From Bacteroidales bacterium (GTDB taxonomy: Bacteria > Bacteroidota > Bacteroidia > Bacteroidales > FEN-979): 64,000 bases of DNA. The DNA is taken from the NCBI GenBank assembly GCA_025355465.1, contig JANXZO010000034.1, forward strand, positions 1 to 64,000, in the 5' to 3' direction. Shown here in pieces: positions 16,839-24,948 of the stretch (positions within the stretch are counted from its first letter, which is position 1; each line of letters begins with the position of its first letter). The notes under the pieces are model-generated. The model did not search any database. It was not told where the DNA came from and saw nothing but the letters and a program-made list of their open reading frames with translations. A program made the position numbers and the translations under genes.

Positions 16839-19700
16839 TTATTTGTTTAAGACTTTGGTGATAAAATGGTTGGTCGACGACGATGCATGAACGACAAACA
16901 CGCCGCTGTTCTGTGGTGCATCGATCCGTGCAATGCCGTTCAGGGTTACCTTTTCAGAATGGAGCAGTTGTCCGAGGGTGTTATAAATTGAGATCTCTGT
17001 GGTTTGTCCAATCATGGTGGGTACATCAATAAACAAGCTGCCATTGCTGATAAAGGCATTGCCTTCAACCGCTGTGAGGTCATTCATCCCAATGGTGCCG
17101 GCAAAGTGAAGTTTGAAGCGGTCGGCAGGTTGCGAAGGATCGTGGCTAAATGTATAAACCGGGCTGGTGCGCAGATTAACCAGCTTTTTAAGGGTTACGT
17201 CTTCGAGGTAGATGGGAGTATTGACATCAAATGATTCCATTCCACTGGCGATAAATGTCGAATTCGTTGATGCATTTAAAGTGTAGTTTAAATTTACCAC
17301 AATTTCGCTTCCAGTGAATGGAAGGCTATTTATACTCAACTCGATTTCATCCGATGTCAAAGAGCTCAATTGAGGGGCTTCAATTTGTCCTGTCATTTTA
17401 ATCGCCTCAATAGGTTTATCATACCCAGTTGTTGCATCGTCCCTGAATTGAATTACAATCTCATCTCCAAAATTATTTGCATTAACTTTTAAACTAAATG
17501 TGTTTGGAACATTATCAGAATTTTTTAGAAATCCCTGTGAGGAATTATGTACCCTTGCGGCCGGGTCTACGGTTAGGTTGCCACTTGCTGATGCCTCTAC
17601 AAAGAATGCCTGACCCTCAGGAATAATATTGCTAACGCTATTCGTATTAGCTCCGTTACGGATATGTGACCCGTAATTTCCTAATGTTGAGTTCCAGAAC
17701 CAAATTTTATTAGAGATAACCCCACCACCCCAATGTGCGGCGTTTAAATCGAAATCCAGTGCACTAGTGTAAAGGTTAGGGACCAGATTGTACCCAGCAT
17801 AGAGACCTGTTCCAGTTTTTGTAACTGGAATTGTTGAAACACCAGTTTGAAGCGTCCCAGTATGCGAATAGAGCTTTGATGCAGCAGGATAATATATCAT
17901 ATAGCCTTTGGTTGCAAGCAAAGAGGTAGTGGTACTAGTCCCGTTTGGAATCCAGTTTCCTATTGTTTCATCACAATCAAATAAATAAGAATCCATCCAC
18001 ACTCCTGATAAATAATTTCCGGAAAACGGATGACTCACCAGATGATATTTTGTCGCTCCATCTTGGACCGGAGCACCCGTTATATACCTCTCAATATTTA
18101 CATTCGCAAGTCCACTAACTGTTCCAGTGATAGTACCATTATTGATAAAGGAACCGGTCCCACCGCTGGCAGATTTAATTACCAAAGGACTTGATGCCGT
18201 GGTGCCAAGCCAAAGGTTCCCAGACACTGTTAAACCCCCATCTGAACTGATTGTTGTTTGAGCACCATCTTCAATGTACAAAGTGTTACAAGCGCGGTCC
18301 ATGGCTATTGATACAACAGGATAATTTGTAATCCCACTTCCGGTACCGGGAATATAAGCATTAACAGTGGAAGTTGGAACAGCTGCAGTCGCTGTTGGAT
18401 TCATCGTCCAATTTGCAGCAGTATTCCAGTCAGTACTGGAGATGCCATTCCAGTTGGCAGCATTAAGCGCTGAATTGTCTGCTGCAGATGTATGCTGATA
18501 TATGTTTGTAATTAATACCCTAGTTCCAGTACCTCCTGGAGGAACAATGGCATAAATATATGTTTTTGCAATAAAGTCGTCGTCTCGCTCTATTCTCATC
18601 GGGATCGATCCAAATGCTTTTGGCGTGGTATGAGTAGCATCTGTCCAATTTTTCAGTTGAAATGTTCCGATGCATGTGCCAGGGTCACTGGCTGATATCA
18701 GATACCCATTGCTTGTAGGAGGTGTTCCATTGATCCGGACATCCATATGATTATACAAGTGACCGGAGGTCCCGCTTGCCTGGTAGGCAACTGTGACGCC
18801 GCCAGGGGTCAACCCGGGAATTCCATCACCGATATAGGCACCGGTCATATATGTATCTTGCAGCCAGTCAGAATTGTTTGTCTCCATACCTATTTGAAAA
18901 TTATTCAGGTATAGCAAGGTACCACCGGTTTGCATTATATATACCTTAAACTGAAATGTAAAGGCATCCACTTGCTGAAAATCCCGCATTTTACAGCTAT
19001 ATGTTACAGGAGCAGTACTGCCGGGTATAAATGGGATTACTTCACCATATTGTTTGACTCCGCCAATAGTCACGTAGCCGCAGGCGTAATAGACAGTACC
19101 GGTAACTAAAGTTCCGGTGGTCTTATAATACGTTCCGGTATCTGTAATGGTTTGACTGGGAACACCTCCGGAGCTATGCCACCCGGTCGATCCTTCACTT
19201 CCTGGAGGTGTATCAACGGTACCATACCAAATTCCCCGATCGGTAAAAGACCCAACTCCTCTGGCAGTGTAGTAAACATCTCCAGTGGTAGCGGTAATAT
19301 TCTGTACGTTATTCGTTGAAACACCATTATCCGTAGTAAATGAACTGCCAGTACCATATGAGGTGCCAGCAGAGTTGACTGCAGCAATCCTGTAATAATA
19401 TACGGTATTTGGGGCTAATCCCACAAGCGTTGCGGAAACCGAAGTCGCACCGCTCCCGGCGGTGATAGTATAAGGTGTTCCTATTACATTAGAACCATAA
19501 CCCGACGTCTTTCCATATTCAAAATAGATAGATGTGACGTTAGCACCGTTTGGATCAACAGTGGCATTTAAAGTTGCTCCGCTCATTGTTGGTGTGCTTG
19601 ATCCGGTTACAACTATAGGTGCTGCAGCCATCACTCTCCCCCCCGCCATCACAAGCAACAGGAGAACAAAAGTCATTTTCAATTTGTATACGTTTTTCAT
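16839..19700 (-). CDS. T9SS-secreted protein with FN3-like and cohesin-like modules
   Basis: A 953-residue protein. The signal peptide covers about residues 1-26 (MKNVYKLKMTFVLLLLVMAG, ends VMAA). A fibronectin-III-like domain follows at 27-125 (FEYGKTSGYGS, YYYRIAAVNSAGTSYG). A module at about 232-410 (TYSCKMRD, LYLNNFQIG, YIYAIVPPGGTGT) is the counterpart of residues 27-190 of the 796-aa neighbour. Then comes a beta region containing HLVSHPFSGNYLSGVW, and a T9SS type A sorting domain at about 872-953 (EISIYNTLGQLLHSEKV, ending HFITKVLNK). It is predicted to cross the outer membrane by T9SS. The central third is much more AT-rich than the sorting-domain part. No catalytic residues were recognised; an adhesive or scaffold role is likely. 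Confidence 0.85.
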   Translation of the reverse strand: MKNVYKLKMTFVLLLLVMAGGRVMAAAPIVVTGSSTPTMSGATLNATVDPNGANVTSIYFEYGKTSGYGSNVIGTPYTITAGSGATSVSATLVGLAPNTVYYYRIAAVNSAGTSYGTGSSFTTDNGVSTNNVQNITATTGDVYYTARGVGSFTDRGIWYGTVDTPPGSEGSTGWHSSGGVPSQTITDTGTYYKTTGTLVTGTVYYACGYVTIGGVKQYGEVIPFIPGSTAPVTYSCKMRDFQQVDAFTFQFKVYIMQTGGTLLYLNNFQIGMETNNSDWLQDTYMTGAYIGDGIPGLTPGGVTVAYQASGTSGHLYNHMDVRINGTPPTSNGYLISASDPGTCIGTFQLKNWTDATHTTPKAFGSIPMRIERDDDFIAKTYIYAIVPPGGTGTRVLITNIYQHTSAADNSALNAANWNGISSTDWNTAANWTMNPTATAAVPTSTVNAYIPGTGSGITNYPVVSIAMDRACNTLYIEDGAQTTISSDGGLTVSGNLWLGTTASSPLVIKSASGGTGSFINNGTITGTVSGLANVNIERYITGAPVQDGATKYHLVSHPFSGNYLSGVWMDSYLFDCDETIGNWIPNGTSTTTSLLATKGYMIYYPAASKLYSHTGTLQTGVSTIPVTKTGTGLYAGYNLVPNLYTSALDFDLNAAHWGGGVISNKIWFWNSTLGNYGSHIRNGANTNSVSNIIPEGQAFFVEASASGNLTVDPAARVHNSSQGFLKNSDNVPNTFSLKVNANNFGDEIVIQFRDDATTGYDKPIEAIKMTGQIEAPQLSSLTSDEIELSINSLPFTGSEIVVNLNYTLNASTNSTFIASGMESFDVNTPIYLEDVTLKKLVNLRTSPVYTFSHDPSQPADRFKLHFAGTIGMNDLTAVEGNAFISNGSLFIDVPTMIGQTTEISIYNTLGQLLHSEKVTLNGIARIDAPQNSGVFVVHASSSTNHFITKVLNK

Positions 19701-19997
19701 ATTGTATTTGTTTTGTGTTTCAAAATAGATTTTGGAAAAATATGGTTAAGATCTTTTCAGGAAGCGGGTTGGAGCGGGGTGCACGGAGAATGCACAAACG
19801 GGCCGCAGGGTGAAGTAGCGGCCGTATTGGAAATTTGTGTTGGGAAGGAAGGGGAGGGGGTAGGTTTGTTGCATGTAAAACAGTTAGGTTTATATATTGT
19901 TCAGCTGCTGCGAAAAATAAAGGTACAACAAATTATTGAATTCTGATCAGGAGCAAAATTATTTGTTAAATATTTTAAATACAAGCGATGAATTACC

Positions 19998-20090
19998 GAA
20001 TTTGTGTCGGTTTTTTCCGCACATATTGTGTGTTTGTACTTGGATTGTATACGTATATTTACGTGAAAGGATTCAGGGTGGGAGGTGAAA
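19998..20090. repeat. Direct repeat copy 1 (about 90 bp)
   Basis: Begins GAATTTGTGTCGG and ends near AGGATTCAGGGTGGGAGG. It aligns along its whole length with 20990-21080, with roughly ten or so differences and one single-base gap. Its origin is not known: it may be a fragment of a duplicated promoter region of an ORF6N-type gene or the scar of a mobile element. Confidence 0.8.
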
Positions 20091-20218
20091 TTTACAATTG
20101 CACAGGATGGACGACCGAAAGACGAACGATAGACGGTTGAACCCTTAATGTCAACCGGGCAAGTTTTTTATCTGAAAAAAGCGATATGACTGGAATGGAC
20201 GGGAAAATCAAGGCAAGT

Positions 20219-20293
20219 TCTCGCAGATTTTCGCAGATGTATTCGCAGATTTCCACAGTTTTTTTTATTTCGCCATTTCGCCATTTCGCCTTT
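20219..20293. repeat. Short tandem repeats (TCGCAGAT and ATTTCGCC units)
   Basis: TCGCAGAT occurs three times at 12-14 base spacing between 20219 and 20256. It is followed by three perfect ATTTCGCC units at 20268-20290. The second unit is the same 8-mer found in the arrays near 46.97, 47.95 and 49.33 kb. Confidence 0.75.
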
Positions 20294-20334
20294 TTTTTCA
20301 CTATGTCACCAAGTCACCAAGTGAAATAGAATTG

Positions 20335-21015
20335 CTACTTCCCAAACACCCTCTTCAGCAACTCTGTAGTCTGCTGGGCTGGATTCTGGCGGATCTTCGC
20401 CTCCTCTTTGGCGATCATGGTAAAGAGTCCGACGATGGCCTTGTCGGTAACGTAGGCGGTGAGGTCGGGGTTTTGTTTGGAAACGAAAGGGAGCTGGTTG
20501 TAAGCGTTGATGAGGTCGGCCCAGAGTCGCGTGGCATCCACCTTGTCGAGGGAGGACTTGATGACCGGCGAGAATTTCTCTTTCAGGGCAGGGGTGGTGG
20601 TTCGTGACAGGTACTGTGTGGCGGCATCGTTGCCCCCCTTCACGATCTGGATGGCATCGGAGATGTTGATCCCGGTGACAGCATTCACGAAGATCGTCTG
20701 GGCCTCTTTGGCGGCATCCTCTGCTGCGCGGTTCACGGCCAACACCACTTCATCCACCTGGCTTCCCAGTCCGATGGCCCGAAGCTTTGTCTCAATGGTG
20801 CGGGCCTCCTCGGGAAATGGGATCTTGATCTGGGGGTTGGAAAAGTAGCCGTCGGGCTTCGATACCAGCGCCACCGCCTGGCCGGTACCCTTCACCAGCG
20901 CCTCCCTGATACCACCTGCCGCATCCTTCTCGGTAAGACCGCCGCTGTTCTGGTTCACGATCTTCATGGCATCCTGGAAGTACTGGGCGGAATTTGGGTC
21001 GGTTTTTCCGCACAA
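20335..21015 (-). pseudogene. 5'-truncated DUF4197-family gene
   Basis: Residues from about 36 onward match the DUF4197 family (REALVKGTGQAV, NRAAEDAAKEAQTIFVNAV, NPDLTAYVTDKAIVGLFTMI, ending LLKRVFGK). Family members normally start with a signal peptide or lipoprotein signal. Here the frame opens with a TTG codon giving CGKTDPNSAQYF, and those first codons lie inside the 90-bp repeat at 20990-21080. The export signal has therefore been cut off at the repeat junction. Everything downstream is intact with no internal stop. The fragment may still be translated from an internal or alternative start, but it would stay in the cytoplasm, so I call it a probable pseudogene. The normal function of the family is unknown. 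Confidence 0.65.
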
Positions 21016-21080
21016 ATTGTGTATTTGTACTCGAATTGTATATGTATATTTACATGAAAGGATTCAGGGAGAGGAAGAAA
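20990..21080. repeat. Direct repeat copy 2 (about 90 bp)
   Basis: Partner of 19998-20090, in the same orientation, with the DUF4197 remnant between the two copies. It contains the near-palindrome CACAAATTGTG and several TGTAT/TATATTTAC words. It overlaps the first codons of the DUF4197 remnant and lies 94 bases before the ORF6N reading frame. Confidence 0.8.
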
Positions 21081-21173
21081 ATTTTCGGTTGATGAAAAAA
21101 GGTCACAGGGTCACATTTTTTCACCTTCCGCTTTACCTTTTCGCTTTTTCCCGATTAAGCATAAAAGCGAACT

Positions 21174-21697
21174 ATGAAATCCGAGGTGCAAATTCAGGTG
21201 GAATATGTTTCCGGACTGATCCATTTTATCAGAGGAGAAAAAGTAATTCTCGACTATGACCTTGCAACGCTGTATAGGGTTGAAGTAAAACGATTAAAAC
21301 AGGCCGTAAGAAGGAATATCAAAAGGTTTCCAATTGATTTCCTTTTTGAACTAACTCCGGCTGAGCAGAAAATCTTGAGGACACAATTTGTGACCTCAAG
21401 TTGGGGTGGGTCACGTTATCAAATATTTGCCTTCACTGAACAAGGTGTTGCGATGCTTTCAGGTATACTTAATTCCGAAAGGGCTATCCATGTAAACATA
21501 GCCTTATGAGAACTTTTGTTCAGCTCCGAAAATTTTTAGAAGAAAACAAGAAAATAATCGAAAAGATAGATGAGCTGGAGAAAACTATCTCAATCCATGA
21601 TGAAAATATTCAATTGATCTTCGAAACCATCAGGCAATTGATTGAAAAAAAGAGTGAACACAGAAAGCCGGTGGGATTTAAAATTGCAAAAAAGTAA
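21174..21697 (+). pseudogene. ORF6N-domain protein gene with single-base frameshift
   Basis: The first frame (21174-21509) encodes an ORF6N domain: VEYVSGLIHFIRGEKVILDY, LATLYRVEVKRLKQAVRRN, RFPIDFLFELT and FAFTEQGVAMLSGILNSERA. It ends at TGA in the sequence GCCTTATGAGA. The next frame begins right there with MRTFVQLRKFLEENKK and continues with the coiled-coil second half typical of this family, to GFKIAKK at 21697. Restoring one A (GCC ATT ATG AGA) rejoins the two halves into one protein of about 174 residues. ORF6N proteins are phage- and mobile-element-associated putative DNA-binding proteins, widespread in Bacteroidota. The break is either a genuine inactivating deletion or a sequencing error. 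Confidence 0.8.
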
Positions 21698-21767
21698 CAG
21701 GGTCATAGGGTCACAAGGGCAAGTTTTTACGGTAAAGAGGCCGGGGAGGGGTAATAGAGATCCGGAA

Positions 21768-22979
21768 TCATTTCGTCGCGCTCCATACCAGGTTCCAGCT
21801 GATAAACCGGGTTACGGGTCCGCCGGGGGGGAATGAACCTGAGGGGAAGTTTCCGCCAGAAGCTACCCAGGTGCTGTTTGCGATTCCGGGGTCGAGGCTG
21901 TTGGAGAGGGTACGGCCATCGGAACTAACATTCAGGTTTCCCGGACTGTTGCTGGTCATGATGGTTGATCCGTTGGGGAACATGACTACGATACCTTGGC
22001 CTGATGCTGAGGGATTCGAAGGGTTGGCGGGCGGACTTGCAGGCAGTGTGGCCACCGAAGGCATGACAGGGGTGCAGCCACCCAGCTGACAACCGAAAGC
22101 GGGATCGGAACAGTTGGCATGGGTAATGTTAAGCACGGTACTTCCGCCTGCCGTTGCCAGACATTTCAGGGTAACCGTAAGCTGCAGGCTGCCCAGCACG
22201 GGAGAATAACTGCCATCCTGCCCCTTTACAAAATATTCATATTTGAATTGTCCGATATAATTTCCGTCGTACATGGAGGGACATCCGATAACGCCACCGC
22301 CGCCACCACCGCCGCCTCCGATGGGCACAGGTGCGTTCACGGCGAACAGGGCCGACATGGGTGAACCACTCGCCTCGTTGCCGTTCGCATCTGTCAGGCT
22401 GATGGTGATGGAGGAGCTGGAAGCCGCGGTAGGGGAACCGCTGATCACGCCGGTGGCGGGATCATACGTAACGCCGGCGGGCAATCCGCTGATGGTGAAG
22501 TGCCAGGGCAGCGCTCCCCCCTGCACAAAGAACTGGTACCCGGCATCTTGGTTTTGTCCGTAGGCGGGGATCTCGGGGGTAAGGATCATAAAAGGAACCG
22601 ATCCGGTGGTGCCGATCTTCTGGGTAAAGTTGCCTTTCGCCGTTGCGCCTTTTGCGTCCTTTACCTGGAGCGTGTAGGTGTAGTCGCCGGTAGCGTTGGG
22701 CGTACCGCTTACCCTGCCGGAGCTTTCAACCACAAGTCCCGGGGGAGGCGACCCGGAAACCAGGCTCCAGATGTAGGGAGGGCGACCTCCGCGGGCGGGA
22801 AGCTGTCTGACGAATGACTGCCCCTGAACGGCTGAGGGAACACTGGTGTAACCGAGGATTTGCAGGGGTACGGTTGTTACTGTGTATTGGGTCTCTTCGG
22901 CTGTATCTTTTTTGCAGCCAATGACCAGCAGAACAAGCAGTACAAAGGGGATCAGGAGATTTGCGACGATATTTTTCAT
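21768..22979 (-). CDS. Lipoprotein with two putative Ig (He_PIG-type) domains
   Basis: A 403-residue protein. The start at 22979 gives a lipoprotein signal: MKNIVANLLIPFVLLVLLVI followed by GCKKD, with the lipobox cysteine at residue 22. An upstream ATG would place a non-signal extension in front. Residues about 45-125 and 130-215 are two He_PIG-type Ig domains (PPYIWSLVSGSPPPGL..SGRVSGTPNATGDY and LPAGVTYDPATGVISGSP). A run of nine glycines then leads into a C-terminal domain of about 175 residues that I do not recognise, with several cysteines (CPSMYDG, CLATAG, ANCSDPAFGCQLGGC). It is probably anchored in the outer membrane and binds or structures something at the surface. It is transcribed alone, on the opposite strand from the two-component system beyond it. 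Confidence 0.8.
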   Translation of the reverse strand: MKNIVANLLIPFVLLVLLVIGCKKDTAEETQYTVTTVPLQILGYTSVPSAVQGQSFVRQLPARGGRPPYIWSLVSGSPPPGLVVESSGRVSGTPNATGDYTYTLQVKDAKGATAKGNFTQKIGTTGSVPFMILTPEIPAYGQNQDAGYQFFVQGGALPWHFTISGLPAGVTYDPATGVISGSPTAASSSSITISLTDANGNEASGSPMSALFAVNAPVPIGGGGGGGGGVIGCPSMYDGNYIGQFKYEYFVKGQDGSYSPVLGSLQLTVTLKCLATAGGSTVLNITHANCSDPAFGCQLGGCTPVMPSVATLPASPPANPSNPSASGQGIVVMFPNGSTIMTSNSPGNLNVSSDGRTLSNSLDPGIANSTWVASGGNFPSGSFPPGGPVTRFISWNLVWSATK

Positions 22980-23147
22980 GACCGTAGGGATTAGTTGTGC
23001 AGCAGGGAAACAACAATTGTTACGGTAAAAATAATACAAAAGTTGGTTTGCAACAAGGAAATTATCAAAATTTTGTAATGGTTTGTGGTGCGACCATGGT
23101 TACACTGATGTGAAAGCAGTTTGATGCAACCTGCATCCAAAAAGTTG

Positions 23148-23155
23148 TATATTTG
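23148..23155 (+). promoter_or_regulatory. Bacteroidota -7 box of the two-component operon
   Basis: TATATTTG fits the TAnnTTTG consensus exactly and lies 20 bases before the ATG of the response regulator gene. A TTTG at 23120-23123 could be the -33 element, though the spacing is a little long. Confidence 0.55.
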
Positions 23156-23175
23156 AGCCGCAAAACCAAGGTAAT

Positions 23176-23853
23176 ATGGGTGGAAGCAATATCCGGGTGA
23201 TGATCGTGGAGGATCACACCATATTCAGGGAGGGTCTTAAAAAGGTCCTGGATGAGATCGGGGGAATCGAAGTGGTGGGAGAGGCGCCCAACGGCCGGGT
23301 GTTTCTGGAAATGCTGAAAACGGAGATACCCGACATTGTGCTGATGGACGTTAAGATGCCGGAGATGGACGGGGTGGAGGCGACCGGTCAGGCGCTTCAG
23401 ATGTACCCCGACCTGAAGATCATTGTGTTGTCGATGTTCGGAGAGGAGGAGTACCTCTATTCGATGGTGATGAAGGGAGTTCAGGGATATCTGCTTAAAA
23501 CCACGAGCATGAATAACCTGGAGCGCGCTATCGGGATGGTCCATGCCGGACAGCAGTACTTTTCGCCCGAGCTCAACGGGTTGCTGGCCAACCGGATTCG
23601 CCAGTACTCATCACACGAATTCGTGAATTTCACCGGTAAGGAGGATGAGGTATTGCGACTTATCTGCAAAGGGCTCTCCACCGAAGAGATGGCAGATCAA
23701 CTGAATATAAGCAAACGCACCGTGGAGGGATACCGTGCCAAGCTCCTGCAGAAAACCGGATTGAAAAGCACCATCAACCTGGTCATTTATGCGATCCGGA
23801 ACAAGCTGGTAACCATCGAAGAGCTTGAATCGGGCAAAGAGACCGGACGATGA
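23176..23853 (+). CDS. NarL/FixJ-family response regulator
   Basis: A 225-residue two-domain regulator. The receiver domain (about 5-125) has the acidic pair E12-D13, phosphoacceptor D58 (VLMDVKMPEMDG), switch residue S86 and K108 (GYLLKTT). The output domain (about 158-220) is a LuxR-type helix-turn-helix (GLSTEEMADQLNISKRTVEG). It is the first gene of a two-gene operon: its stop overlaps the start of the sensor kinase gene by four bases (ATGA), so the two are translationally coupled and form a cognate pair. Expected role: DNA-binding transcription factor activated by phosphorylation. The target genes are not evident; both flanking genes encode surface or sensory proteins. Confidence 0.93.
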   Translation: MGGSNIRVMIVEDHTIFREGLKKVLDEIGGIEVVGEAPNGRVFLEMLKTEIPDIVLMDVKMPEMDGVEATGQALQMYPDLKIIVLSMFGEEEYLYSMVMKGVQGYLLKTTSMNNLERAIGMVHAGQQYFSPELNGLLANRIRQYSSHEFVNFTGKEDEVLRLICKGLSTEEMADQLNISKRTVEGYRAKLLQKTGLKSTINLVIYAIRNKLVTIEELESGKETGR

Positions 23854-24938
23854 GCGATCTTTTTCGAATTCCTGAGTTTGAACCGATTTCACAATTTGTC
23901 AATACCTTGCCACTGCCGGTTTGGGTGAAGGATGACCAGCACCGGCACGTGTTGGTAAACCATGCCTTTCTCAGGTTTTTCGACCTTGCGCCCGATGCGG
24001 TGCTTGGTAAAGCCACGATGCCGTTGTATGCCGGCGGACAGACGGAGAAGATCCTTTCAGCCGAAAGGCAGTTGCTCACAACAGGGATCACCTACGAAAC
24101 ACGAACGCTCATTCCGGCGCCCGACGGAAAATCACAAAGTGTGTTGATCATTAAGAACCGGTTTATTTCCAGACCGGGGCAGATTTTTATCGTTGCCGCA
24201 CTGTTTGATATTACAGGAAGGGATAGCAGTCCCGGCACAAAGGTGGTGATCGCCAGCGACGCCATATTTTCCTACTTCGTCGACATCACCGAGCAGAAAA
24301 ACCTCGAACAGTACCTGTTTAACCGCATCATCGAAACGGAAGAGAAGAACCGCAGGCAGTTTGCCAGTGATCTTCACGACGACCTGGGGCCCATGCTTTC
24401 GGCCATCAAACTTCAGCTGGGGTTGCTGTATGGCAGTGCCGGTGAACCCAAACGTATCGAGACCCTCAGGCTGTGTGAGGATCTGTTGTCTGAGGCCATC
24501 GGGAAGATGCGTTCGGTGGCCAATAACCTGATGCCGCGGCTTATCGAAAGCTATGGTCTGGAGACAGCCCTGCAGTCTTTTTTCCAAACGATTCAGAATG
24601 AGAAGGCATTTGTGATCGATTTTACCAGCAACCTGCTCGACCGGAGGCTTGCCGCCGAAAAGGAGTTGCACCTATACCGGATCGTCTCCGAACTCATCAC
24701 CAATACCCGCAAGCATTCTGCAGCCACGGCGGCGTTGCTCTCCCTTTACGTTACCGGCGATCATCTTACGGTTACCTATTCCGATAACGGGTCGGGCTAT
24801 TCGCCGATTGATCCTGTTACCAAGATGCAGGGAATGGGTTTGCAGAATATCATCCGGCGGGTGGTGGTGATCGGCGGGACTATTGAATTCCTGGAGAGTG
24901 ACAGGCGCACCTCGGTGGTGATCCGCCTGAATATCTGA
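23850..24938 (+). CDS. PAS-domain sensor histidine kinase (HisKA_3/NarX type)
   Basis: A 362-residue soluble kinase without membrane segments. PAS-like sensing regions cover about 15-150 (PLPVWVKDDQHRHVLVNHAF, FVDITEQKNLEQ). The dimerisation/phosphoacceptor motif is at 169-180 (RQFASDLHDDLGP) with histidine 176. The HATPase_c domain follows, with the N-box ELITNTRKHS and G-boxes YSDNGSGYS and GMGLQNI. This architecture pairs with LuxR-type regulators, and the partner is the overlapping upstream gene. The lack of membrane segments suggests a cytoplasmic signal, possibly redox or a small ligand, but no cofactor-binding residues are identifiable by eye. Confidence 0.93.
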   Translation: MSDLFRIPEFEPISQFVNTLPLPVWVKDDQHRHVLVNHAFLRFFDLAPDAVLGKATMPLYAGGQTEKILSAERQLLTTGITYETRTLIPAPDGKSQSVLIIKNRFISRPGQIFIVAALFDITGRDSSPGTKVVIASDAIFSYFVDITEQKNLEQYLFNRIIETEEKNRRQFASDLHDDLGPMLSAIKLQLGLLYGSAGEPKRIETLRLCEDLLSEAIGKMRSVANNLMPRLIESYGLETALQSFFQTIQNEKAFVIDFTSNLLDRRLAAEKELHLYRIVSELITNTRKHSAATAALLSLYVTGDHLTVTYSDNGSGYSPIDPVTKMQGMGLQNIIRRVVVIGGTIEFLESDRRTSVVIRLNI

Positions 24939-24948
24939 TCAGTTACGA

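Larger units (their letters stand above)
19701..20334. other. Long intergenic region with repeats, no gene seen
   Basis: This 634-base gap separates the start of the 953-aa protein gene from the 3' end of the DUF4197 remnant. Bases 19701-19740 are the A-rich minus-strand leader of the former. Bases 19998-20090 are one copy of a 90-bp repeat. Bases 20219-20293 hold two short tandem repeats. The short open frames on the plus strand near 19713-19946 have no domain and unusual composition, and I do not call them. Confidence 0.6.
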
